A stretch of DNA of 64,000 bases from UBA12018 sp051656605 (GCA_051656605.1 JBOGCF010000049.1:62001-126000); one strand, 5' to 3'. Positions 9,430 through 19,219 are shown, counted from the stretch's first letter. Numbers and translations: made by a program. The notes: generated by a model from the sequence alone, not told the origin.

Positions 9430-10038
9430 ATGGAGCTAAGAGATCGAATATTAGACAAAGCAGCCGAATTGTTTTTTCAAGAAGGCGTTAAAAGCGTGAC
9501 GATGACAGATGTAGCCAAGCATCTGGGTATCTCGAAACGGACACTTTATGAACAATTCAAGGATAAAGACGAGTTGGTAAGTAAATGTGTAGAGAAAGCG
9601 CTCGAGGATGGGAGTGTAAGGTCAGAAGCTCACTTTGCTTCGGCTGAGAATGTACTCGAAGGCCTGTTGCTATTGTACCGTCAGCAGTTTCAAGAGTTCA
9701 AGGGTGTAAACAGGAATGCGATTAATGAAATAAAGAAGTTCTATCCCAAAGCCTATGCATTGTTCGATAATCACTCGAAGGCATGCTCTATACGATATAA
9801 CCAACTACTTGCCGAAGGACAAAAAGAAGGACTGATTCGAGAAGACATCAATCTAGAGATTGTGGTAGGATTATTACAAGCCCAGTTTATGCTTCTTTTC
9901 GAAACCAACCATTTTCAGTTAGATAAATACACGATATTAGATTATATGCGAGCCATCATTATCAATTTCCTTCGCGGGATTTCCACAAAGAAAGGAATTG
10001 AATTAATAGATAGCTTTAATTTTAATAGAGATAAATAG
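9430..10038 (+). CDS. TetR/AcrR-family transcriptional regulator
   Basis: A 202-residue DNA-binding repressor-type protein. The N-terminal helix-turn-helix is plain at about residues 20-50 (VTMTDVAKHLGISKRTLYEQF). The C-terminal two thirds are the variable ligand-binding helical domain. It is the first gene of an operon with a TolC-like channel (9 bp downstream), an adaptor and an RND pump. By analogy with similar loci it probably represses this operon and is released by a pump substrate; that is inference. The ATG at 9430 lies just after an excellent promoter. Confidence 0.9.
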   Translation: MELRDRILDKAAELFFQEGVKSVTMTDVAKHLGISKRTLYEQFKDKDELVSKCVEKALEDGSVRSEAHFASAENVLEGLLLLYRQQFQEFKGVNRNAINEIKKFYPKAYALFDNHSKACSIRYNQLLAEGQKEGLIREDINLEIVVGLLQAQFMLLFETNHFQLDKYTILDYMRAIIINFLRGISTKKGIELIDSFNFNRDK

Positions 10039-10047
10039 TTAGTAAAT

Positions 10048-11469
10048 ATGATAAAACGAAAGATTTTTCAAAGCTTTTGGTTTGCGCTACTTTGTCTTGG
10101 AGGACTGGTCACTACCCAGTCTACTCAGGCGCAAACCGATACATTGCGATTGGGGGTAGATGATGCGATAGCAATTGCATTGTCAGAAAACCCTACGATA
10201 CAGGTCGCTGATATGGAGATTGAGAAGAAAGTGTACGAAAAAAGAAAGTCAATAGGAGCACTCTTGCCCACTATCGATGCTTCTGCACAGTACAACAGAA
10301 CTCTGAAAAAGCAAATGATGTACTTCGATGGAGCATTTGGTGCCCCGGGAGATACAACACAAGCTAGTGTTCCGGATAGTAAAACAGGTATACCTGTAGG
10401 GCGTAGCAATAACTGGACTGCCGGCTTTACGGCATCACTGCCTATTATTGCACCGGCTCTATGGAAAACGATTACACTTTCAAGTCTTGATGTAGAGATG
10501 GCCTTGGAGTCTGCCAAAGGATCGAAAGTCGCAATGGTAGAAGAAGTGCGCAAAGCATTTTATGCAATCTTATTGGCAAAAGACTCATATCATGTATTTC
10601 AGCAAAGTTACGATAATGCCGACTTCAACTACAACGATATCAAGCGCAAATATGAAAAAGGACTGGTTGCAGAGTTTGACTTGATTCGTGCCGATGTGCA
10701 AAAGCGCAATATCTTTCCCAATGTAGTGCAGTCGAAGAATGCCGTAACGCTAGCAGAATTACAACTCAAAGCATTGTTAGGTATTGATTTGGAACAACCC
10801 ATTGCATGCAAAGGGTTACTAAATGACTATCAAGCAGAGATGTTTCAAGAGCTAATGCTTTCCGACACATCTTTGAAGGAAAATATAGACTTAAAAAAGT
10901 TAGATATTCAGTCAAAGCAATTGAATGAAACCTTGAAGATGCAAAAACTTCAATATTCACCAACGCTTGCGGCTACGGCATCGTACCAGTGGACAGCTAT
11001 GAACAACGACTTTAAGTTTAGTCAATACCAATGGAATCCATATTCAATGGTTGGGTTATCTGTAAGCATTCCTATTTTCACCGGAGGTAGCCGTTATTAT
11101 TCGGCCAAGCAAACAAAGGTTTCTATGAATCAATTGAAACTACAACGTGAAGATTTATACAGAAATTTAAGTGTCGCGATTCGCAACTATCGAGACAACA
11201 TGATAAAGAGTGTTGAGCAAGTACAGTCGAATCAGCAAGCTGTTGCACAGGCTGAAAAAGGGTATCTGATTGCTGAGAAAAGATACAATACAGGGATGGC
11301 AACTTTATTAGAGTTGAACGATGCCGATCTTGCACTTACTCAATCACGCCTGCAATACAATCAGTCGATCTATGACTATCTGGTAGCAAAAGCCGGATTA
11401 GAAAAGACTTTGGGTAAAGCCGCCGATACCTACCAACAACAAATGGAGTATAAAGGCAAAGTGAAATAA
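10048..11469 (+). CDS. TolC-family outer membrane efflux protein
   Basis: A 473-residue outer-membrane channel subunit. The signal peptide is FWFALLCLGGLVTTQSTQAQ at about residues 11-30. Two repeats rich in heptads and Gln/Asn/Leu form the periplasmic helical tunnel, with OEP repeat motifs such as RKYEKGLVAEFDLIRADVQK and EKRYNTGMATLLELNDADLA. Length and repeats match the TolC/OprM family. It lies 9 bp after the tetR gene and 39 bp before the adaptor gene. It exports substrates across the outer membrane with the two following gene products. Confidence 0.92.
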   Translation: MIKRKIFQSFWFALLCLGGLVTTQSTQAQTDTLRLGVDDAIAIALSENPTIQVADMEIEKKVYEKRKSIGALLPTIDASAQYNRTLKKQMMYFDGAFGAPGDTTQASVPDSKTGIPVGRSNNWTAGFTASLPIIAPALWKTITLSSLDVEMALESAKGSKVAMVEEVRKAFYAILLAKDSYHVFQQSYDNADFNYNDIKRKYEKGLVAEFDLIRADVQKRNIFPNVVQSKNAVTLAELQLKALLGIDLEQPIACKGLLNDYQAEMFQELMLSDTSLKENIDLKKLDIQSKQLNETLKMQKLQYSPTLAATASYQWTAMNNDFKFSQYQWNPYSMVGLSVSIPIFTGGSRYYSAKQTKVSMNQLKLQREDLYRNLSVAIRNYRDNMIKSVEQVQSNQQAVAQAEKGYLIAEKRYNTGMATLLELNDADLALTQSRLQYNQSIYDYLVAKAGLEKTLGKAADTYQQQMEYKGKVK

Positions 11470-11508
11470 AACACAACAAACAAACGAAACAACGCGAATC
11501 AATTCAAT

Positions 11509-12567
11509 ATGACAACGAAACGATTTTTATCTCAAATCATGTTAGCTTCACTTATTCTTTTTGCATCATGTGGTTCGAAAGAACAAAAAGAAGCACAAGC
11601 AAAAGAAGAAGCAACGGAAGATATCGTAAAGGTGAAAGTAGAGAAGGCTTCGGAGCAAGAAGTAGATCAGCTTTCTACGTTTACAGCTACCATCGAAGCC
11701 GATGTAGTAAATCATATCTCACCTTCTACGCCGATGCGTATTAAAAAAATATATGTGGATGTAGGAAGTAATGTGTCGAAAGGCCAGAAGTTGGTAGATA
11801 TGGATGCAACCAACTTGGCACAACAAGAAGCACAACTGCTCAATTACGAGAAAGATTATCAAAGAATCAAAGACTTGTTTGAAGTAGGAGGAGCATCACA
11901 ACAGCAACTAGATCAGATCAAGTTGCAATACGATGTAGCCAAGCAAATGGTGAAACGTATCAAAGACGATACACAACTAGTGAGTCCGATTAGCGGAATT
12001 GTTACGGCTAAAAACTACGATGAAGGTGATGTATATGCACAACAGCCGGTACTTACCGTGCAACAAATGAATCCTGTAAAAGCATTGGTCAACGTATCGG
12101 AATCATTCTATGCAAAAGTGAAAGCCGGAATGACAGTAGAAGTTAGACTAGATGTATACGGAAACGAAGTCTTTGAAGGAAAAGTAAGTAAGATTTACCC
12201 CGTTATCGATGCGGCAACACACACTTTTACGGTAGAGATCATGATTGCAAACAAAAACTTGCGTGTGCGTCCGGGAATGTTTGCCCGCGTAACATTCAAC
12301 TTCGGAAAAGAAAAACGCGTAGTATTGCCCGATAATGCCATTGTAAAACAACCAGGATCTAACGATCGTTTTGTTTACATCGTAGAAAACGGCAAAGCAA
12401 TCTATACAAAAGTTGAACTGGGTCAGCGTCTTGGTGGTACTTATGAATTGATTTCAGGTGTACAACCGGGAGCGGAAGTTGTTATTGCCGGTCAGTCTCG
12501 TCTCGTAAGCGGAACAAAAGTAGAAGTGGTTGGCGAAGAAGCAATGACCAAAGAATTTAACCAGTAA
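11509..12567 (+). CDS. RND efflux periplasmic adaptor (membrane fusion protein), lipoprotein
   Basis: A 352-residue adaptor. The lipobox LFASCGSK puts the lipidated Cys at about residue 21. The barrel-sandwich (lipoyl-like) halves (MRIKKIYVDVGSNVSKGQKL and VSPISGIVTAKNYDEGDVY) flank a short helical hairpin (about 100-150). A beta-barrel and a membrane-proximal domain follow (RPGMFARVTFNFG). It bridges the TolC-like channel and the RND pump, whose genes flank it. Confidence 0.92.
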   Translation: MTTKRFLSQIMLASLILFASCGSKEQKEAQAKEEATEDIVKVKVEKASEQEVDQLSTFTATIEADVVNHISPSTPMRIKKIYVDVGSNVSKGQKLVDMDATNLAQQEAQLLNYEKDYQRIKDLFEVGGASQQQLDQIKLQYDVAKQMVKRIKDDTQLVSPISGIVTAKNYDEGDVYAQQPVLTVQQMNPVKALVNVSESFYAKVKAGMTVEVRLDVYGNEVFEGKVSKIYPVIDAATHTFTVEIMIANKNLRVRPGMFARVTFNFGKEKRVVLPDNAIVKQPGSNDRFVYIVENGKAIYTKVELGQRLGGTYELISGVQPGAEVVIAGQSRLVSGTKVEVVGEEAMTKEFNQ

Positions 12568-12627
12568 TTATCGAATAATTAGTCCATAATTATCGATTGA
12601 AATAATCAATAAAGCGCAAGATAATTT

Positions 12628-15600
12628 ATGAGAATATACGAAACCGCGGTAAAGAAACCCATTTCCACCCTTCTGATCTTTATCGGAATCATGGTAGTCG
12701 GGTTGTTTTCCTACACGCGTCTGGCGGTAGACCTCTATCCGGATATCGAGATGAACCAAATTACGGTAATTACCAATTACCGTGGTGCCAGTGCATCCGA
12801 TGTTGAAACAAACGTGACGCGACCGCTCGAGAACATGCTCAATACGGTCGATGATTTAAAGAAACTCTCCTCGAAGTCGAAAGAAAACATTTCGCTCGTA
12901 ACACTCGAGTTTGAATATGGAACCGACATCAACGTTGCCACCAGCGACGTACGTGATAAGATTGACATGGTAAAAGGTGCACTTCCTGATGGAGTAGACC
13001 AACCGATCATCTTTAAGCTAAGTACCGATATGATTCCGGTAATCATCCTTTCGGCCACAGCTACAGAAAGTGTGAACGCTCTTTATAAGATCTTGGATGA
13101 GAAGGTGGTGAGTCCGCTCAATCGTATCAATGGAGTAGGGGCTGTATCTATTTCCGGTGCGCCGAAGCGACAAATACAAGTCTATGTTTCGCCCGATAAG
13201 TTAGAAGCTTATAACCTGACCATAGAGAAAATCGCAGATGTGATTGCTAAAGAAAACATGAACATCCCTGCGGGTAGCTTCGATATTGGAACCGAGACTT
13301 ATTCACTTCGTGTAGAAGGAGAGTTTAAAGATAGCGATCAACTAAACAATATTGTAGTCGGTAGCGATCAGGGACGTAACGTTTACTTGAAAGATGTAGC
13401 AAAAGTAATCGATGCTACAGAAGAGAAAGCTCAAGAGTCGTTTACCAATGGTGTTCAGGGCGCAAGTATTGTGGTTCAAAAACAATCAGGCTCCAATACG
13501 GTAGACATTGCTCAACAAATACGAAAAAAGATACCCGAGCTTCAAGCTTCACTTCCTCCCGATATTCAACTGAGTGTTGTGATGGATACATCCGAGTTTA
13601 TTGAAGCCTCCATTACCAGTCTTGTAGACTCGGTAATGTATGCCGGACTATTCGTTATCGTAGTGGTTATCTTCTTCCTTGGTCGTTGGAGAGCAACATT
13701 TATTATCATCCTTACCGTGCCGATGTCGTTGATTGGTTCGTTTATCTATCTGATGGCAACGGGCGGTACACTGAATATTATATCGTTGAGTTCCTTGTCG
13801 ATCGCTATTGGTATGGTGGTAGATGATGCCATTGTAGTACTAGAGAATATAACGAAACATATAGAGCGGGGTAGTACACCAAAAGAAGCAGCTATCTATG
13901 CGACCAACGAAGTTGCCGTGGCGGTAGTTGCATCTACGCTTACCATCGTTGCAGTGTTCTTCCCGCTTACATTGGTTACCGGTCTTGCCGGTGTGATGTT
14001 TAAGCAATTGGGATGGACCGTAACCATCGTAGTTTCATTGTCTACACTTGTAGCTTTAACGTTGACACCGATGTTGTGTTCTCAGTTGTTGAAAAACAAT
14101 CCAAAACAAGGGAAAGTATTCCGTATACTATACGCTCCGATTGAGAAATTCCTCGATTGGTTAGATAAATCGTATGCACGACTACTCAACTTTGCAGTGC
14201 GTCATCGTATTTCATCCATGTTGTTCTGTCTGTTTATCTTTTTGGGAACATTATTTCTGGCTCGAGACGTAAAAACAGAGTTCCTTGCAGCTGCCGATAA
14301 CGACCAGATTGCGATGACGGTAGAACTTCCGGCCGGCGCGCGTGTTGAATTGTCTCGAAAAGTAGCATTCAATATTACCGAGTTGATAAAGCAGAAATAT
14401 CCTGAACTGGAAACTATTACTTATACGGTAGGACAAGCTGATGACGACGATGCATATCAGGCTACCCAAGATAACTCCGATAATCTGATTTCATTTAGAA
14501 TGAAAGCGACTCCTGCAAACGAACGCGATCGTTCTATTTTCTTAATATCAGATGAGTTACGTCACGACTTAGCCAACATTCCGGAATTGAAACGTTTCGA
14601 AGTGAAGCCCGGAGGTGGCGGCGGAATGGGAACCGGAGCTAGTACGGTGGATGTAGAAATCTACGGTTACGATCTTGACAAGACCGACAAAGTAGCCAAT
14701 GATCTAAAGCGTCTGATCGAGGCAAACGTAAAAGGACTTCGCGATATACAAATCAGTCGTGAAGACTACAAAGTAGAGTATCAGATTGATTTCGATCGTG
14801 AGAAGCTTGCGTTGAACGGACTTAATTCGGCAACGGTTGCCAATTACGTACGCAATCGTATCAATGGAGCTTATACTTCGAAATATAGAGAAGACGGCGA
14901 CGAGTACGATATTGTGGTACGTTACGACGATGCGCACCGCCAGTCGCTCGAAGATATCGAAAACATCCTCGTATATACGCCGGCAGGTAATCCGATTCGT
15001 GTGCGCGAATTGGGAACCATTGTTGAGCGCTTCAATCTTCCGGTTATCGAGCGTCAAGACCGCGAACGTGTAGTTACCGTAAAAGGCGAAGTATACGGAG
15101 CTGCCTTGAGTGAAGTTGTAGATCAATTGAAGACACAAATCAAGAAGCTGGATGTTCCTTCCGGAGTAAGTTTGTCGATTGCAGGTTCTTATGAAGATCA
15201 GCAAGAATCATTCAACGATATGTTCCTTTTGCTGATGCTTTGTATCATGTTGGTATACATTGTAATGGCAGCACAGTTTGAATCGTTTAGTTATCCGTTT
15301 ATCATTATGACCTCGTTGCCGTTTGGTTTCTCGGGAGTTGTGTTGGCATTGCTTATTGCTAAGCAACCACTCGACTTGATGGGACTTATCGGAGCCGTAA
15401 TGCTTGTAGGTATTGTGGTGAAAAACGGTATTGTACTTATCGACTATGTGAATCTGAATCGTGAGCGCGGTATGTCTATTATTACAGCCGTAGTAAATGG
15501 CGGACGCTCTCGTTTACGTCCGGTATTAATGACAACTGCAACGACCGTACTCGGTATGATTCCGTTGGCAATTGGTACGGGGCAAGGTTCCGAAATGTGG

Positions 15601-15762
15601 CGCAATATGGGTATTGCCATTATCGGTGGTTTGAGTTTCTCTACCATCATTACTCTTATTATCGTACCGGTATTGTATGCAGTATTTGGTCGTAACGGAG
15701 TAGTCCGCCAGCGCAGAAAACTTGAAAAGTTGTATGCAAAACGCGACAAAGGACAAGCTTAA
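12628..15762 (+). CDS. RND efflux pump, HAE1/AcrB-like inner-membrane transporter
   Basis: A 1044-residue proton-driven exporter with twelve helices and two large periplasmic loops. The proton-relay residues are present: Asp399-Asp400 in GMVVDDAIVVLEN and Lys932 in VVKNGIVLID. The pore domains contain the usual porter motifs, with a Gly-rich insertion GGGGGMGTGAS at about residue 664. It pairs with the preceding adaptor and TolC-like gene. The substrates are unknown; drugs, bile acids or metabolites are possible. A short hairpin at 15767-15800 separates it from the PII-like gene. Confidence 0.94.
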   Translation: MRIYETAVKKPISTLLIFIGIMVVGLFSYTRLAVDLYPDIEMNQITVITNYRGASASDVETNVTRPLENMLNTVDDLKKLSSKSKENISLVTLEFEYGTDINVATSDVRDKIDMVKGALPDGVDQPIIFKLSTDMIPVIILSATATESVNALYKILDEKVVSPLNRINGVGAVSISGAPKRQIQVYVSPDKLEAYNLTIEKIADVIAKENMNIPAGSFDIGTETYSLRVEGEFKDSDQLNNIVVGSDQGRNVYLKDVAKVIDATEEKAQESFTNGVQGASIVVQKQSGSNTVDIAQQIRKKIPELQASLPPDIQLSVVMDTSEFIEASITSLVDSVMYAGLFVIVVVIFFLGRWRATFIIILTVPMSLIGSFIYLMATGGTLNIISLSSLSIAIGMVVDDAIVVLENITKHIERGSTPKEAAIYATNEVAVAVVASTLTIVAVFFPLTLVTGLAGVMFKQLGWTVTIVVSLSTLVALTLTPMLCSQLLKNNPKQGKVFRILYAPIEKFLDWLDKSYARLLNFAVRHRISSMLFCLFIFLGTLFLARDVKTEFLAAADNDQIAMTVELPAGARVELSRKVAFNITELIKQKYPELETITYTVGQADDDDAYQATQDNSDNLISFRMKATPANERDRSIFLISDELRHDLANIPELKRFEVKPGGGGGMGTGASTVDVEIYGYDLDKTDKVANDLKRLIEANVKGLRDIQISREDYKVEYQIDFDREKLALNGLNSATVANYVRNRINGAYTSKYREDGDEYDIVVRYDDAHRQSLEDIENILVYTPAGNPIRVRELGTIVERFNLPVIERQDRERVVTVKGEVYGAALSEVVDQLKTQIKKLDVPSGVSLSIAGSYEDQQESFNDMFLLLMLCIMLVYIVMAAQFESFSYPFIIMTSLPFGFSGVVLALLIAKQPLDLMGLIGAVMLVGIVVKNGIVLIDYVNLNRERGMSIITAVVNGGRSRLRPVLMTTATTVLGMIPLAIGTGQGSEMWRNMGIAIIGGLSFSTIITLIIVPVLYAVFGRNGVVRQRRKLEKLYAKRDKGQA

Positions 15763-15766
15763 ATTA

Positions 15767-15800
15767 TAAATCCGGTTCGCCGCGAGGCAGCCGGATATTT
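15767..15800 (+). other. Intercistronic hairpin between RND pump and PII-like gene
   Basis: A stem of TAAATCCGG with CCGGATATTTA (one bulge) and no T-run. It could stabilise or process the operon mRNA rather than terminate it. Confidence 0.45.
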
Positions 15801-15825
15801 ATATACGAAATAGAAACAATAGATT

Positions 15826-16119
15826 ATGAAAGCAATATTTATACCCTTCAATCAAGCCTACAAAGATCGCTTGATCGAGATGATGGATAAAATGAATATA
15901 CGCGGCTTTACTTTTTGGGAAGAAGTACAAGGACGCGGAACCAAACGCGGCGAGCCTCACTACGGATCGCATGCGTGGCCTACGATGAACTCGGCTATTA
16001 TTACGATGGTACCCGAAGATAAAGTAGATGAATTGATGAATGCCATTCACGAACTCGACATGAAAACCGAAGCACAAGGCATTCATGCCTATTCGTGGAA
16101 CATCGAAAAGATGGTATAG
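15826..16119 (+). CDS. Small PII-like (GlnB/DUF3240-type) protein
   Basis: A 97-residue soluble protein with alternating beta and alpha segments: MKAIFIPFNQ as strand 1, a helix YKDRLIEMMDKMNI, a loop with GRGTKRGEPHYGSHAWPT, a strand AIITMVPEDK, a helix KVDELMNAIHEL and a terminal strand. This ferredoxin-like order and the glycine-rich T-loop-like segment fit PII-like signalling proteins. It is the last gene of the tetR-tolC-adaptor-RND operon, 63 bp after the pump, and a terminator follows. DUF3240-type PII-like proteins are known beside CusA-type pumps. A role in sensing or modulating the pump is inference; the ligand is unknown. Confidence 0.65.
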   Translation: MKAIFIPFNQAYKDRLIEMMDKMNIRGFTFWEEVQGRGTKRGEPHYGSHAWPTMNSAIITMVPEDKVDELMNAIHELDMKTEAQGIHAYSWNIEKMV

Positions 16120-16171
16120 AATTCCGATTTGCATCACTTGCAATGAAAAGTGATGCTTCCATGTATACAAA

Positions 16172-16227
16172 AGCGCCATTGCTACATCTGATCGTAAAGA
16201 TCTGTCGTAGCAATGGCGCTTGATTTA
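16172..16227. terminator. Strong terminator between convergent genes
   Basis: A perfect 14-bp stem (16172-16185 with 16207-16220) has a loop of about 21 nt that can itself pair (GATC repeats). A T-rich stretch follows. Confidence 0.8.
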
Positions 16228-16244
16228 TTTAAAGGTTGAGCGTA

Positions 16245-17366
16245 TTAGCGCTTGAGCCAAGTTAACTTGTGCCAAATGTGTTCCAGCGGACCTTGCTTGT
16301 GGGTTTTAAGCCAAAGTTTACAGAACCATATTTGAAGCATCATAACGCACAGTCCGATTACGAAACTCCAAGCAATACCCACCTTGTCGGCAAGTCCGAA
16401 TGCATAAGGGAAGAATAAGATGCTACCAATGATCGACTGACTGATATAGTTGGTAAGACTCATACGGCCATAGAAACGTAAATTGTTTGTCATACGTTGG
16501 AATGCATCACTTTGATACAGAATAACGAATGCAGATACAAGTATCGCCGTGAATGCAATATTATACCACATCGTGAAAATCGTTTGAAGAGACTCTGTCG
16601 AAGAGGTTTTAGCGATGTATAAAACAAAGCTGGCAACAAAACCTGCAACGAATGTTTTTACCCAGAAGTTGATATGCTTTGAAAAGTAGTTGCCACGAGC
16701 CAGAATCATACCCAAGATGAACAATCCCGGAGCTTGCAATAAGCGGCCTGCATCTACAGCCCAGAATAAACTTGCAATCTGTCCTGTTGTGATATTTGCA
16801 ACAAGCATATCGCCAAAGTTACCCGTGTCGATAATCGTTTTTAGCGTAGGGTAATACGAATCATCAAGCACGGTAGGAATCAGGTTGATACCAAAGCACT
16901 CAAGAAGTTCGATTGGTTGAATTAGAAACAGCAATGCAATAAACAAGAGCGACTTTTCAGACAATTTGCGAACAGGAATCATTACGAATCCCATTACAGC
17001 AAATAACAACAGTACGTCTCCGCCCGGGAAAAAGGCAGCATTGATCGAGGCAAACCCCATCAATAAAAGCAGTCGCCAAGCAAAGCGAGCTCCAAAGTCT
17101 TTTCCTACAGCCTCTTGATTGCGCTGCTGTACAATAAAGGTGAACCCAAAAAGAAGAGCAAAGATGGTATAGCTCTTCCCTGCAAAAACAAAGAACAAAG
17201 CATCCCAGACACTTTGATTAATCAATTGAGCAGTAGGAGATGAAGCCTCGGGATAAACTCCATAAATAAAGTGTTCGATAAAATGTAATAACATAATTGC
17301 CACAACGGCAAAACCGCGCAAACTATCAACAACCGTTACGCGCTGTACCTTTTTAATCTCTGTCAT
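16245..17366 (-). CDS. DUF418 domain membrane protein (copy 2 of tandem pair)
   Basis: A 373-residue inner-membrane protein with about nine to ten helices. The N-terminus carries the acyltransferase-3/DUF418 signature VDSLRGFAVVAIMLLHF, a GKSYTIFALLFGFTF helix and AFFPGGDVL. The C-terminal DUF418 domain holds GRMSLTNYISQSIIGSILFF and an HIWHKLTW tail. DUF418 proteins are of unknown function; a link to acyl transfer or transport has been suggested from fold similarity. The gene lies 6 bp after its paralogue and is surely co-transcribed with it. Confidence 0.82.
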   Translation of the reverse strand: MTEIKKVQRVTVVDSLRGFAVVAIMLLHFIEHFIYGVYPEASSPTAQLINQSVWDALFFVFAGKSYTIFALLFGFTFIVQQRNQEAVGKDFGARFAWRLLLLMGFASINAAFFPGGDVLLLFAVMGFVMIPVRKLSEKSLLFIALLFLIQPIELLECFGINLIPTVLDDSYYPTLKTIIDTGNFGDMLVANITTGQIASLFWAVDAGRLLQAPGLFILGMILARGNYFSKHINFWVKTFVAGFVASFVLYIAKTSSTESLQTIFTMWYNIAFTAILVSAFVILYQSDAFQRMTNNLRFYGRMSLTNYISQSIIGSILFFPYAFGLADKVGIAWSFVIGLCVMMLQIWFCKLWLKTHKQGPLEHIWHKLTWLKR

Positions 17367-17372
17367 ATGTGT

Positions 17373-18533
17373 TTATTTAAATGTTAGCCAAGTGAGACGA
17401 TGCCAAATTTCTTCCAAAATGCCACGGCGATGTGTCTTTAGGTAAAAGGAAGTAAATTGTATTTGTAATAGGATAATAAAGACTGCAATGATAGCACTTG
17501 TAATCATACCTGTATATGGTGCAAGGTTTAGTCCGCAAGGATAGAAAAGAATAGCTCCGATTACAGATTGTCCGATATAATTAGAAAGACTCGCTTTTCC
17601 GTAGGTACTCAGCGGAATACATAATTTTCTAAAAGTCTCGTAGTTATATAATAACACAAACAAAGATACAATAATAGCCGTAAACGCAATATCATACCAC
17701 GAAGTGATGATGGTGTGCAAAGGTTCTGCCCAAGGAGCAGACTCGAAGATACTTTTCAAGCTCATACTAGTTGGATATAAGATTAGTATAGCAGCAAAAG
17801 CACCAATTGCGAGTTTGATCCAGAACTTTTTGGTTGCATCATTTTCGGCAAATAGATTTGTCTTTCCTACTACAAAGCCAGCCATAAACAGCGATGCCGT
17901 TTGTGCAACACGACCTACATCCCACAACCAACCCAAGCCCGCAGGCATTGCATACTTAAGGTTGCTGCTCCATGTTGTAGACCATGAACCGGTGGCAATC
18001 CCATCTTTAATATGTGCATAATTTAGGACATACCCATTATCGAACGGAATATAACCCGGATCGGCAATAGAGCGAATCATCATATAGATTTCCCCTGGCA
18101 ATAAAGCAAGTACTAGAGCGGCAATTAAGATAACCTTATTGGATAGATGTCTGAATGGAATTAATATAAGTCCGGCTATGGCATAACTCACCAATACATC
18201 GCCCGGGAAAAAGGCCACATTGATAAGTCCGAAGCAAAGGAGTAATAGTTGTCGCCATATAAACTGACCTACAAAATCTTTTCCGTTTTGGCGTTGTTTG
18301 CGATACATCAAAGAGAAGGTAAAACCAAAGAGTAAAGCAAAAATAAGATACGATTTGCCGCTGAAAAGAAAAACAAGCATTGATCGTACTGCTTCATTTG
18401 CAGAAGAAAGCCATGGCGGACTGTTTTCGGGAAACACCGAATATAAGAAGTGCTGCGTAGCATGAAGCAGCATTAGTGTAGCAATGGCAAAGCCACGCAA
18501 AGCGTCGATAACTTCGATTCTATTGTTCTTCAT
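17373..18533 (-). CDS. DUF418 domain membrane protein (copy 1 of tandem pair)
   Basis: A 386-residue paralogue of the next gene, with the same landmarks in the same order: IDALRGFAIATLMLLHA, GKSYLIFALLFGFTF, INVAFFPGDVL, GKASLSNYIGQSVIGAILFY and a C-terminal EIWHRLTW. The loop after the fifth helix is longer here (about residues 155-195). A perfect -7 box lies upstream at 18597-18604. The Crp-type gene upstream on the same strand could belong to the same transcript, but the predicted promoter suggests independent expression. Confidence 0.82.
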   Translation of the reverse strand: MKNNRIEVIDALRGFAIATLMLLHATQHFLYSVFPENSPPWLSSANEAVRSMLVFLFSGKSYLIFALLFGFTFSLMYRKQRQNGKDFVGQFIWRQLLLLCFGLINVAFFPGDVLVSYAIAGLILIPFRHLSNKVILIAALVLALLPGEIYMMIRSIADPGYIPFDNGYVLNYAHIKDGIATGSWSTTWSSNLKYAMPAGLGWLWDVGRVAQTASLFMAGFVVGKTNLFAENDATKKFWIKLAIGAFAAILILYPTSMSLKSIFESAPWAEPLHTIITSWYDIAFTAIIVSLFVLLYNYETFRKLCIPLSTYGKASLSNYIGQSVIGAILFYPCGLNLAPYTGMITSAIIAVFIILLQIQFTSFYLKTHRRGILEEIWHRLTWLTFK

Positions 18534-18596
18534 ATCTGTCTTGTTTCAAGCAAAAGGGTTGTTTTTTTGCTAAATCCAATTGTTAGTTTGGTAAGT

Positions 18597-18604
18597 CAAA
18601 GATA
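18597..18604 (-). promoter_or_regulatory. -7 promoter box of the DUF418 pair
   Basis: On the minus strand the sequence is TATCTTTG, a classical Bacteroidota -7 box, about 64 bp before the ATG at 18533. No clear -33 element is seen. Confidence 0.5.
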
Positions 18605-18646
18605 TGAAAGAGCACTTCTAGTTTTTTTAACCTATTTGAAAAACGG

Positions 18647-19219
18647 TTATTTAGTGGTGGTTTTACTTCTGAGACGACTTAAGTTTTGTTGTGTCATACC
18701 AAGGAAGGACGCAAGATGCCCCAGGTTTGCCCTTTTAATCAAGTCCGGTTGTTCGGCAATTAGTTTCTCATAACGTTCGGCCGCTGTAAGAGTAAGCCTG
18801 TCTATTCGGGTAAGTTGTAGTTGCAATACACACTCCTGATGACATACACGTGACCAATTTGCAATTTCAATGTTTGTAGTATATAGTTTGTTGAGCTGTT
18901 CAATTGGAATCACATAAAAGACGCAATCCTCGAGCAGCTCTACATATTCAAAGCCGGCAGTGTTGTGGTATAAATCATTCAAAGCAAACGTAATATCACC
19001 CTCGCGTGAAAACCAAGTTGTAACCTCTTCGCCATTTATAATGCAATACGAGCGGCAAAATCCTTTCTCGATAAAATAAACATTTCTGTTGCGTTTTCCA
19101 CCTTCAATAAGCAAATGCTTACGAGGAAGTTCGCAAAGCGTAAAGTGATTGGCAAGTTCGTTGATCGCTTCGTCCGATACAGGATAAAACTTTCGAATGC
19201 TTTCTATTATATTTCTCAT
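18647..19219 (-). CDS. Crp/Fnr-family transcriptional regulator
   Basis: A 190-residue regulator. The start at 19219 (MRNIIESIRKF) is preferred to an upstream ATG at 19240. A cyclic-nucleotide-binding-like domain spans about 20-120 (RKHLLIEGGKRNRNVYFIEKG, SREGDITFALNDLY) but lacks the full cAMP phosphate-binding RxA signature. The C-terminus contains a helix-turn-helix, HLASFLGMTQQNLSRLRS. Such Crp-like proteins without the FNR cysteine cluster are common in Bacteroidales; effector and targets are unknown. It lies 48 bp after a beta-propeller lipoprotein gene and before the DUF418 pair, either of which it might control. Confidence 0.85.
   Translation of the reverse strand: MRNIIESIRKFYPVSDEAINELANHFTLCELPRKHLLIEGGKRNRNVYFIEKGFCRSYCIINGEEVTTWFSREGDITFALNDLYHNTAGFEYVELLEDCVFYVIPIEQLNKLYTTNIEIANWSRVCHQECVLQLQLTRIDRLTLTAAERYEKLIAEQPDLIKRANLGHLASFLGMTQQNLSRLRSKTTTK

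Noticed and set aside
14704..15204. 166-codon minus-strand open frame
   Set aside because: Antisense to the RND pump; composition is that of a reverse-frame shadow.
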